DNA of 57,974 nt, from positions 1 to 57,974 of the forward strand of contig JACQZG010000012.1 of NCBI GenBank assembly GCA_016213935.1, given 5' to 3'. Numbering within the stretch: the stretch's first letter is position 1; each line of letters starts with the position of its first letter. Shown piece by piece: positions 51,756 to 57,974 of the stretch. The stretch is from Nitrospirota bacterium. GTDB lineage: Bacteria > Nitrospirota > Thermodesulfovibrionia > UBA6902. Below the pieces are notes generated by a model that ran no database searches, was not told the origin of the DNA, and was given only the letters and a program-made list of their open reading frames with translations. Position numbers and translations under genes: made by a program.

Positions 51756-53312
51756 ATGTTCAAAAGAACAGACATTGTATATTCAATAGTTTCCGGCGCA
51801 CTTCTAATACTCTCTTTTCCGCCTTTTGAATTTTATCCTTTGGCGTGGTTTGCTCTCATCCCTCTCTTTATCGCTCTTAAAGACAAAGGAATGAAGGCAT
51901 CGTTTTACACAGGCGGAATAACAGGTTTTACATTTTTTTCGGGCACTCTTTACTGGGTCTTTCACTCTATATATCATTACAGCGCCATCCCTGCTGTATT
52001 CGCGGTGTTGCTTGTTTTCATCCTCAGCCTCTTCTTAAGCATTTACTTCGGGTTATTCTCCATGCTCTTTTCAGCCATATCTGAAAGGTCAAGGATGCCG
52101 GCCGTCTTTACCGCATCTGTCCTGTGGGTCACATTTGAAGTGGCGCGTTCTTACGCGGTTACAGGCTTTCCATGGCTTTTGCTCGGCTATTCACAATATA
52201 AATTTCTTTCCCTGATACAGGTTTCTGATATCACAGGGGTGTACGGCATCTCTTTTCTTACGGCAGGGTTTAACGGCGCTATCTTTGACGTTATTTTTTT
52301 ATGGCCCGGCAAGCTCAACAAAATGCCTCTTCTGGGGAGGTCGCATTTGACCGCCGGCCTCGTGATATACTTCGCGATCCTGATTTTTTCTCTTTCATAC
52401 GGGTTATTAAAATTAAACTCATCATACAACGGCCCCCAAAAGATAAAGGCGAGCGTTATTCAGGGCAATATTCCCCAGGACATAAAATGGAATGATGACG
52501 CGATGAAGAATATCATCCAGACATATAAAAGCCTTTCTCTTGACGCTGCCTCAGGCTCTCCTGGCCTTATTGTATGGCCTGAAGCCGCGTTGCCTTTTGT
52601 CTTCAGCAAGGAAGATGCCTTGTCAAAGGACATTCTCGATTTTCAAAAGAGCACAGGGGCGTATCTCATCACCGGCGCGGTGACCAGAAAAGAGGGCGCA
52701 GAGGGCGGGACGCTGTATGCGAACAGCGCAATAATGATATCTTCAGCGGGCGAAGCAGTGTCAGTATATGACAAGATACATCTTGTCCCATTCGGCGAGT
52801 ATGTGCCTCTTGGGCCATTTTTCCCGTTCATTAAAAAGCTTGTTGTCGCCGCAGGAGATTTCATGCCCGGCGAGGAGAATACCGTTATGGAGATGCCAGG
52901 CGCAAAAATAGCAAGCCTCATCTGCTATGAGATAATATTTCCGGGCATTGCAAGGAAGTTTGTTGATAAAGGGGCGAATGTGTTTGTGACGATAACGAAT
53001 GATGCCTGGTTTGGGAGAACGGCCGCCCCGTATCAGCATTTTTCAATGGCTGTCTTCAGGGCTGTTGAGAACAGAGTCCCTGTCATCAGGGCCGCAAATA
53101 CAGGCATATCAGGTTTCATAGATCAAAAAGGAAACATACTGGGAATGACTGATATTTTTATTCAGGCCGTGATTACAAAAGAGGTCTCTGTCGGGAGCGG
53201 CGATAAGTCTTTCTATACGAAGTATGGAGACCTGTTCGCCTTTTTTTGTATAATTAGTTCGGTGATTTTGGCCGCGAACCGCCTTTTTCCCGAGAGGCAA
53301 AAGAGATTGTAG
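51756..53312 (+). CDS. lnt: apolipoprotein N-acyltransferase
   Basis: This 518-residue inner-membrane enzyme adds the third acyl chain to lipoproteins. About six membrane helices fill residues 1-215. A periplasmic nitrilase-like domain follows, with the catalytic triad visible: Glu in VWPEAALPF, Lys in YDKIHLVPFGEYVPL and Cys in SLICYEIIFPG. Another membrane helix near the end (LFAFFCIISSVILAAN) completes the topology. No strong ribosome site precedes the ATG. It is 54 bases upstream of prfB on the same strand, a likely two-gene unit. Its presence supports a diderm organism. Confidence 0.95.
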   Translation: MFKRTDIVYSIVSGALLILSFPPFEFYPLAWFALIPLFIALKDKGMKASFYTGGITGFTFFSGTLYWVFHSIYHYSAIPAVFAVLLVFILSLFLSIYFGLFSMLFSAISERSRMPAVFTASVLWVTFEVARSYAVTGFPWLLLGYSQYKFLSLIQVSDITGVYGISFLTAGFNGAIFDVIFLWPGKLNKMPLLGRSHLTAGLVIYFAILIFSLSYGLLKLNSSYNGPQKIKASVIQGNIPQDIKWNDDAMKNIIQTYKSLSLDAASGSPGLIVWPEAALPFVFSKEDALSKDILDFQKSTGAYLITGAVTRKEGAEGGTLYANSAIMISSAGEAVSVYDKIHLVPFGEYVPLGPFFPFIKKLVVAAGDFMPGEENTVMEMPGAKIASLICYEIIFPGIARKFVDKGANVFVTITNDAWFGRTAAPYQHFSMAVFRAVENRVPVIRAANTGISGFIDQKGNILGMTDIFIQAVITKEVSVGSGDKSFYTKYGDLFAFFCIISSVILAANRLFPERQKRL

Positions 53313-53366
53313 CTGCCGGCCTATGCATGGCATAGGCACATGTGAAGGTTTTATAGAGGGAGACAA

Positions 53367-54474
53367 ATGGTAATTGAAGAGAGAAGCAGGGAAGAAATAA
53401 AAGAGATACGTTCAAGAATAGATATCCTCGCGAGGTATCTTTGAAGCCTCTAAACTTGAAAAGCGGCTTGAGTCCATTCAGAAAGAACTTTCAGAGGAAG
53501 GCCTGTGGGATGACCATTCAAAGGCGCAGGAATTTCTTAAGGAAAAGGCTCGGATAGAGAATACTCTCCGGCCTTTGTCTTCCATCAGGCATAAACTTGA
53601 AGATACTTCTCTGCTTATCACCCTCTCAGAAGAGGAAGGGGAAGACGTATTTGCTGATGATATCCTGAAGAACATCAGGGAGCTTAATGCCGGGCTCGAT
53701 GAGCTTGAGCTCAAGAGCGCCTTCACTTCGCCTGAGGATATCAATAACGCGATAATGACCATCCACCCCGGCGCTGGCGGTACAGAGAGCCAGGACTGGG
53801 CGCAGATGCTCATGAGGATGTATATACGATGGGCGGAGCGCAAAGGCTTCAAGGTAAGCATTATAGACCTTCTGCCGGGCGAGGAGGCAGGCATTAAGAG
53901 CGCCACCATCACCATAGCCGGAGATTATGCCTTTGGCTATCTGAAGGGCGAAGCAGGCGTTCACAGGCTTGTCAGGATATCCCCTTTTGACGCTAACAAG
54001 AGGAGGCACACCTCTTTTGCCGCGATTCTTGTTTATCCCGAGATAGCTGAAGATATTGAGATAGAGCTGAATGACGATGAGATAAAGGTGGATACTTACA
54101 GGGCGTCAGGCGCGGGGGGCCAGCATGTAAACAAGACCGATTCCGCTGTCAGGCTTACACATATTCCGACCGGTATAGTCGTAAGCTGTCAGAACGAACG
54201 CTCGCAGATAAAGAACAGGGCTACGGCCATGAAGGTGCTGAAGGCAAAACTCTATGCCCTGAAGAAAGAAGAGCATGACAAAAAAATTGAAGGCTTCATG
54301 GGCGAGAAGAAGGAGATTGCATGGGGCAGCCAGATAAGGTCATATACGCTTCAGCCTTACCAGCTTATTAAGGACCACAGAACGGATATCGAAAGGGGAA
54401 ATGTCGCTTCAGTTCTTGACGGCGATATTGACGAATTTATTAAAGGATATCTGATGAGAGGGAAGGGAGCTTAA
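53367..54474 (+). CDS. prfB: peptide chain release factor 2 with programmed +1 frameshift
   Basis: RF2 ends translation at UGA and UAA codons. The short first frame (ATG 53367 to TGA 53442-53444) ends in AGG TAT CTT TGA, the conserved RF2 autoregulatory site: an internal Shine-Dalgarno AGG, slippery CTT and in-frame TGA at a low RF2 level. After a +1 shift, reading continues from GAA at 53443 to 54474 and gives 368 residues. The tripeptide region ISPFDANKRRHTS (SPF, UGA recognition) and the GAGGQHVNKTDS loop (GGQ, hydrolysis) are present. The stop overlaps the convergent DUF507 stop. It is not a pseudogene. Confidence 0.97.
53433..53444 (+). promoter_or_regulatory. RF2 programmed +1 frameshift site
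   Basis: AGG TAT CTT TGA at 53433-53444 matches the canonical prfB recoding signal: an internal Shine-Dalgarno-like AGG, slippery CTT and a stop codon TGA. The spacing is as in other bacteria, with TAT between the AGG and CTT. Confidence 0.93.
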
Positions 54475-54752
54475 TCATTCCTGCCGAGTTTTGACATCTC
54501 TTCGTTGTAAAACTTCTGGTAAAGAACTTCCCATTCAGGCGAGCCTTCAATTATTTTCTTTGTATAAGACATCAGCTTCGCGGAAACTTTTCTGTCTATT
54601 CCTTCAGAGAGCTTTAGTTCCCTGTTTATGATATTTTTTATCTCCCGCCTTATCGCGCTGTCTTCAGTGAGAGGCGTTACTGTCTTCCTCGCTTTCAGCC
54701 CGCTCAGTATAACGTGGCTTAAATGGCTTACTTTATCGTCAGACAGTTTCAT
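54471..54752 (-). CDS. DUF507 family protein (second copy)
   Basis: This 93-residue protein starts MKLSDDKVSHLSHVILSGLK, ends in a PEWEVLYQKFYNEEM block and matches the DUF507 family. The function is unknown; it is a small helical cytoplasmic protein. Its ATG overlaps the stop of the other DUF507 gene by four bases (ATGA), so the two are coupled. Its stop codon overlaps that of prfB, which runs the other way. The tandem pair suggests a heterodimer, which is inference. Confidence 0.82.
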   Translation of the reverse strand: MKLSDDKVSHLSHVILSGLKARKTVTPLTEDSAIRREIKNIINRELKLSEGIDRKVSAKLMSYTKKIIEGSPEWEVLYQKFYNEEMSKLGRND

Positions 54753-55030
54753 AGGATTATATTGCGCTCTCTGACGAGCTTCTGTTTTGTCATATCAAAC
54801 AGCCTCCGGTAGTCGAGGTTACCTTTTTCAATCTCGGAATCGAACTTTCTCAATATCTCCCGCACTTCGTCGTTGAGCCTGTCTTCAATAGTGACTTCTT
54901 CGAACATTATCTCAAAGATCGCCTCGCGGACTCTGTCTTTCGGGGCGTTGATCTCGATAAGATCTTTTTTTAGCAGGCCGTCAACTATCTGGCCGGCCAT
55001 TATTGTTAACCAGCCTTTTGGAACTCTCAT
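54749..55030 (-). CDS. DUF507 family protein (first copy)
   Basis: This 93-residue protein starts MRVPKGWLTIMAGQIVDGLL and has the central VREAIFEIMFEEVTIEDRLN and the late NLDYRRLFDMTKQKLVRERN. It is a diverged paralog of the DUF507 protein encoded directly after it. It is the gene after rpsR in a minus-strand run. No enzymatic motif is visible. The ribosome site is weak (AGAGATAAA before the ATG). Confidence 0.78.
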   Translation of the reverse strand: MRVPKGWLTIMAGQIVDGLLKKDLIEINAPKDRVREAIFEIMFEEVTIEDRLNDEVREILRKFDSEIEKGNLDYRRLFDMTKQKLVRERNIIL

Positions 55031-55051
55031 TTTATCTCTGTTGCAACCAAA

Positions 55052-55303
55052 CTATTTTTCAATAAACGGCAGAAGGGCGATATTTCTCGCCCTCTTTACG
55101 GCCTTCATTAGTTCTCTCTGGTGCTTTGCGCATGTGCCGGTCATCCTCGCGGCCATCATTTTGCCTTTTTCCGTGAGATAATATCTAAGCAGCCTTATAT
55201 CTTTATAGTCGATAAAGTCGCTCTTTTCAGCGCAGAATTTGCAGAATCTCCTTCTCTGGAACCTCGGCCTTGTTTTTGGTTTGTTGTTAGCTGCGGGTTT
55301 CAA
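55052..55303 (-). CDS. rpsR: ribosomal protein bS18
   Basis: This 83-residue small-subunit protein has the bS18 core: [21 protein letters not shown], then [26 protein letters not shown]. The N-terminal CKFCAEK cysteines belong to the C+ (zinc-type) form. The start codon is TTG (55303) with AAAGGAGC upstream. It follows ssb in the usual rpsF-ssb-rpsR order; rplI, often next, is replaced by the DUF507 pair. Confidence 0.95.
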   Translation of the reverse strand: MKPAANNKPKTRPRFQRRRFCKFCAEKSDFIDYKDIRLLRYYLTEKGKMMAARMTGTCAKHQRELMKAVKRARNIALLPFIEK

Positions 55304-55336
55304 TTTATTGCTCCTTTTATATAAGTTATTATTTTC

Positions 55337-55741
55337 TTAAAACGGTTCAAGGTCTGTTGTTTCGTCCGGCGGCAATGTTCTTTCGTCGCTGCTGAATCCG
55401 TGGTCGCTTACTTCATGCTTTTTTGATGAGAGGAAACGCACCTGCTGAGCCACAACCTCGTGCTTGCTCCTCTGCTGCCCCTCCTCGGTCTCCCATCGCC
55501 TCTCCTGCAGCCTTCCTTCCACAAGCACTGAACTGCCTTTATTAAGGTATTGGCCGCAGCTTTCCGCTTGCTTGCCGAATACAACGATATTGATGAAGGT
55601 CACCTCTTCCTTGAGGTCATCGCCCTGCTTATATTTGCGGTTTACGGCGATTCCGAAATTGCATACAGATGTGCCTTGAGGGGTATATCTGACTTCCGGG
55701 TCTCTTGTCAGGTTTCCGATAAGGATAACTTTATTAAACAT
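55337..55741 (-). CDS. ssb: single-stranded DNA-binding protein
   Basis: This 134-residue OB-fold protein has the typical start MFNKVILIGNLTRDPEVRYT, the FINIVVFGKQAE and GSSVLVEGRLQERRW blocks and a short acidic C-terminal tail ending DLEPF, the partner-binding tip. It overlaps the end of rpsF by eight bases, so translation is coupled. It coats single-stranded DNA in replication and repair. Confidence 0.96.
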   Translation of the reverse strand: MFNKVILIGNLTRDPEVRYTPQGTSVCNFGIAVNRKYKQGDDLKEEVTFINIVVFGKQAESCGQYLNKGSSVLVEGRLQERRWETEEGQQRSKHEVVAQQVRFLSSKKHEVSDHGFSSDERTLPPDETTDLEPF

Positions 55742-56153
55742 CTTCTTTTTTCTCCTCTGATATTGCGGGTGATGTTACAGGAGCGGTTTTGGAAGCATCT
55801 TCGGGCTTTGCCTCCGCGCTGCTGAGTTCGGCGTTGAGAGATGCCATAACTGACGCTATATGCTTTTTCTTTTCGATCTTGATTATCAGGTATTTGAGGA
55901 TGGGCTCTGAAAGCCTGCAGTACCTTTCGAGTTTTGAGATCGATTCAGACGGTGAATTAAATAACAAGAGGATATATTCTCCTTTGTCATGTTTTTTTAC
56001 CGTGTAGGAAAGTTTTCTTGCCCCGAGGTTTTTTGTCTTTAGGACGGTGCCGCCGTTTTCAGTGATAAGCCCTTCGATCTTGGAGATCTGCTCCTCTTTG
56101 GTTTTATCCTCAAGATTAGGGTCGAGAATGAAGAGATGCTCGTAAAGATTCAT
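55734..56153 (-). CDS. rpsF: ribosomal protein bS6 with acidic C-terminal extension
   Basis: The first 105 residues are a normal bS6 (YEHLFILDPNLEDKTKEEQI, GARKLSYTVKKHDKGEYILL, LERYCRLSEPILKYLIIKIE). Residues 106-139 form a low-complexity Ala/Glu/Pro/Ser tail ending EEKKEDV. Such tails vary in the family, and in some bacteria S6 is glutamylated at its end. AAGGAGG precedes the ATG. It is the first gene of the rpsF-ssb-rpsR block. Confidence 0.95.
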   Translation of the reverse strand: MNLYEHLFILDPNLEDKTKEEQISKIEGLITENGGTVLKTKNLGARKLSYTVKKHDKGEYILLLFNSPSESISKLERYCRLSEPILKYLIIKIEKKKHIASVMASLNAELSSAEAKPEDASKTAPVTSPAISEEKKEDV

Positions 56154-56316
56154 TTATTCCTCCTTATGGGTTTTTTCCGAGGGCGCCTTTATCGGCGGCA
56201 TCAGAAATTCAGCCCTCGCCTCAAATAGGGCAGGGCAAAGAGACCTGAATGTGACAACTACCATATCATATAGGTGCAGAAAAAATCAATTCATAAGCCG
56301 TAACCACAAGCACCTT

Positions 56317-57015
56317 TCATGAAAAGAGCCTGAAGAGCGCGAATGTTATTGCAATGCCGACAAGAGCTCCTAAAATAACCTCCCAAGGTTTATGTATTCC
56401 GACAGTTACCCTGCTTTGGGCGATAAGAATGGCCATCAGGAATATCAGGAGAGACGGAAGAAAGCTTTCAGTCATAAAGGTGACGGCTGTCCATATTGAA
56501 AAGGCGACCGCGGCATGGCCGCTCGGCATGCCGCCTTTGAGCGGGAGGCCCCTTCCGAAGAAGGTCTTCACCAACACGACGATAATGAGGACGGCGACAA
56601 GCGAGATTACGGCTATGTTGTCCCCGGAATATTTTGCCAGAGTGAGCCCTGTATGAAACATCTTTTTCACGGGGGAGAAGAGGATTATGTAGCCGATGAC
56701 CGCCGCTCCGAGAGCAGTAATAAGCACGGCTCCTGCCGCTGTGTCTTTTATTATTTTCGCCCTCGTGTCATATTCCTTGAAGAGTATGTCGGTTATCGTT
56801 TCAAGGGCGGTGTTGAGCATCTCTGTTGATATCACGATTATCGCGAGAACTACCAGGACGGCAAATTCAGTCCAGCTTATCCCGAGCAGCAGGCTGAAAA
56901 TAAGCAGGAGGAAGGCGGCGAAAAGATGGTAGCGCATATGGCGCTGAGTCTTTGCGGCATGGAGTATCCCGTTTATCGCGTCATTCGCGCTGTCAATGAA
57001 CTTTCTCAGGGGCAT
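56317..57015 (-). CDS. diacylglycerol/undecaprenol kinase-PAP2 phosphatase fusion
   Basis: This 232-residue membrane protein has two parts. Residues 1-115 are a DgkA-type lipid kinase (AFLLLIFSLLLGISWTEFAV, then the signature EMLNTALETITD). Residues about 125-230 are a PAP2-type phosphatase with GMPSGHAAVAFS and SRVTVGIHKPWEV. The pair could cycle undecaprenol, its phosphate and its diphosphate, or diacylglycerol and phosphatidate. Fusions of this kind occur in some bacteria. It follows ybeY with 60 bases between, in the pgpH-ybeY-dgkA order found in many Gram-positive and deep-branching bacteria. Confidence 0.88.
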   Translation of the reverse strand: MPLRKFIDSANDAINGILHAAKTQRHMRYHLFAAFLLLIFSLLLGISWTEFAVLVVLAIIVISTEMLNTALETITDILFKEYDTRAKIIKDTAAGAVLITALGAAVIGYIILFSPVKKMFHTGLTLAKYSGDNIAVISLVAVLIIVVLVKTFFGRGLPLKGGMPSGHAAVAFSIWTAVTFMTESFLPSLLIFLMAILIAQSRVTVGIHKPWEVILGALVGIAITFALFRLFS

Positions 57016-57075
57016 AGTTTAATGATAAAGGATTACGAATTCGGAATCCAGAAGAAGGCGGAAAACAGAATGTCA

Positions 57076-57516
57076 TTATCCCGCGTTCTGAAGCGCGGCT
57101 GTAAGCTTCTTCTCTTTTGCCTTCATGCGCCTCTCTTCCGCGCCCCCATTCACATGGTCATATCCAAGCAGGTGGAGGATTCCGTGAAGAAGAAGCCTTG
57201 ATATTTCGTCATAGATACCGCTTCCCGCGGCCTCTGCCTGCGTTATTGCTCTGTGAATATTTATGACTATGTCGCCGAGGAGGCCCCCTGGGCAGCCTTT
57301 TATCGGGAGAGAGGCTTCAAAAGATAAAACATCCGTTGCCTTTTTTATCCCCCTGAAGGATGTGTTAAGTTCTTTCATCCTTCTGTTGCCGACGAAGAGT
57401 ATGCTCAGTTCGGCATCCGGCCGCTTAAGTAAATCAAGTATCTTACCCGCCGTTTCCTCTATCCTGTCCAAGTCCAGCGTTTGAAGCCGCTGCCGGTTTT
57501 TTATTAATATCTTCAT
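57076..57516 (-). CDS. ybeY: endoribonuclease YbeY, rRNA maturation factor
   Basis: This protein has about 146 residues from the ATG at 57516 (an upstream ATG at 57528 adds four residues). The metal-binding signature LLLHGILHLLGYDHVNGGAEE contains the three histidines. MKELNTSFRGIKKATDVLSF is the conserved N-terminal block. YbeY takes part in 16S rRNA 3' processing and ribosome quality control. The start lies inside the end of the pgpH gene, an overlap of about 74 bases. Confidence 0.93.
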   Translation of the reverse strand: MKILIKNRQRLQTLDLDRIEETAGKILDLLKRPDAELSILFVGNRRMKELNTSFRGIKKATDVLSFEASLPIKGCPGGLLGDIVINIHRAITQAEAAGSGIYDEISRLLLHGILHLLGYDHVNGGAEERRMKAKEKKLTAALQNAG

Positions 57517-57974
57517 CTTCTCTCTCAAAGGCTGGATAATTGATTCTTTTATGGTAAATACTGCTTAAAATGAAGACGAAATTAATCTTGATCTCCCGGA
57601 TATCTTTCAGGGTGAGCTCACATTCGTCGAGTTGGCCGTCAATGATGCGGTTATTGATTATCCGGTCTATCATGGCCGAGATTTTTGTAGGCGTCGGGTC
57701 TGTAAGCGTTCTTGAAGCGGCTTCAACTGCGTCTGCCATATGAATCAGGGCGGCGACCCTTGTCTTTGGTTTAGGCCCTGGATACCTGAAATCATCTTCC
57801 GCCGCCGGTGGCAAGGTCTTTTCTTTCTCGTGTAGCTCTTTTGCTTTCTGAAAGAAGTAACTCTGCACGGATGTCCCGTGGTGCTGTTGTATGATGTCGA
57901 TTATCGGCTGGGGCAGGTTGTGTTGTTTTGCCAGTTCAACCCCTTCTTTGACATGTGAAATCAGGACAAGCGCG
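57443..57974 (-). CDS. 7TM-HD phosphohydrolase, PgpH-like (C-terminal part)
   Basis: The frame is open from the window end (57974) to a stop at 57443, giving about 176 residues. It contains the end of an HD domain: ISHVKEGVELAKQHNLPQPI, IIQQHHGTSVQSYFFQKAKE, then FRYPGPKPKTRVAALIHMAD and AVEAASRTLTDPTP. These are typical of the 7TM-HD proteins (PgpH/YqfF), c-di-AMP phosphodiesterases in some bacteria. The membrane part lies beyond the window. It is followed by ybeY, the usual neighbour. The tail KKPAAASNAGLGQDRGNGG is low-complexity. Confidence 0.88.
   Translation of the reverse strand, partial: ALVLISHVKEGVELAKQHNLPQPIIDIIQQHHGTSVQSYFFQKAKELHEKEKTLPPAAEDDFRYPGPKPKTRVAALIHMADAVEAASRTLTDPTPTKISAMIDRIINNRIIDGQLDECELTLKDIREIKINFVFILSSIYHKRINYPAFEREDEDINKKPAAASNAGLGQDRGNGG

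Noticed and set aside
53367..53444. prfB interrupted by a stop codon, therefore a pseudogene
   Set aside because: The AGG-TAT-CTT-TGA context is the standard programmed frameshift of RF2.

Overview
The window looks like a chromosomal segment of a Gram-negative, dissimilatory sulfite/sulfate-reducing bacterium. The combination of a reductive-type dsr locus (with dsrD), an A-adding tRNA nucleotidyltransferase of DHH-CBS-PolyA type, tandem DUF507 genes and an rpsF-ssb-rpsR block would suit the Nitrospirota (Thermodesulfovibrionia-like) or a related deep lineage. That placement is inference from gene content, not from a marker phylogeny. An outer membrane is implied by lnt, a Skp-like chaperone and a two-partner secretion (TPS) transporter.

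Layout. (1) 1-3.9 kb: the 3' end of an IS1595-like transposase, then minus-strand genes for an M23 peptidase, a NYN/OST-HTH RNase-like protein, a SLOG-like protein, a DUF5661 protein and a small membrane-anchored protein. (2) 3.9-15.4 kb: a nearly complete sulfite-reduction locus, all on the minus strand. Transcription order is dsrA-dsrB-dsrD-dsrN-(zinc-ribbon protein)-(helical-repeat protein)-dsrC-(RsbRD-like)-dsrM-dsrK-dsrJ-dsrO-dsrP. dsrAB, dsrD and dsrC encode the sulfite reductase, its activator and its sulfur-carrying substrate protein. DsrN makes the siroheme amide. DsrMKJOP passes quinol/periplasmic electrons to the DsrC trisulfide. dsrK is broken here: about 70 codons, including the region of the conserved GECGH motif, are missing and the frame shifts. 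An inverted-repeat element resembling a MITE lies between dsrD and dsrN. (3) 15.7-18.3 kb: the DHH-CBS-tRNA nucleotidyltransferase, divergent from dsrA. (4) 18.5-51.5 kb: a plus-strand TPS operon with promoter, TpsB transporter, a giant TpsA exoprotein gene of 30.5 kb (20412-50948), then a Skp/OmpH-like periplasmic chaperone and a strong terminator. The TpsA gene is open in frame 0, then frame 1, then frame 0. The two single-base shifts cancel, so the undamaged gene would encode about 10,178 residues. (5) 51.6-58 kb: tRNA-Phe, lnt and prfB (with its programmed +1 frameshift) on the plus strand. Converging on them from the window end are pgpH (partial)-ybeY-dgkA/PAP2 fusion-rpsF-ssb-rpsR-DUF507-DUF507.

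The most notable content is the giant TPS exoprotein. It has a TPS domain, an RTX-like GGxGxD section, a triple 501-nt tandem repeat, a long array of roughly 680-840 nt modules and a unique C-terminal tail, and it is packaged with its own transporter and a candidate dedicated chaperone next to the dsr locus. The second point is the damaged dsrK inside an otherwise intact locus.
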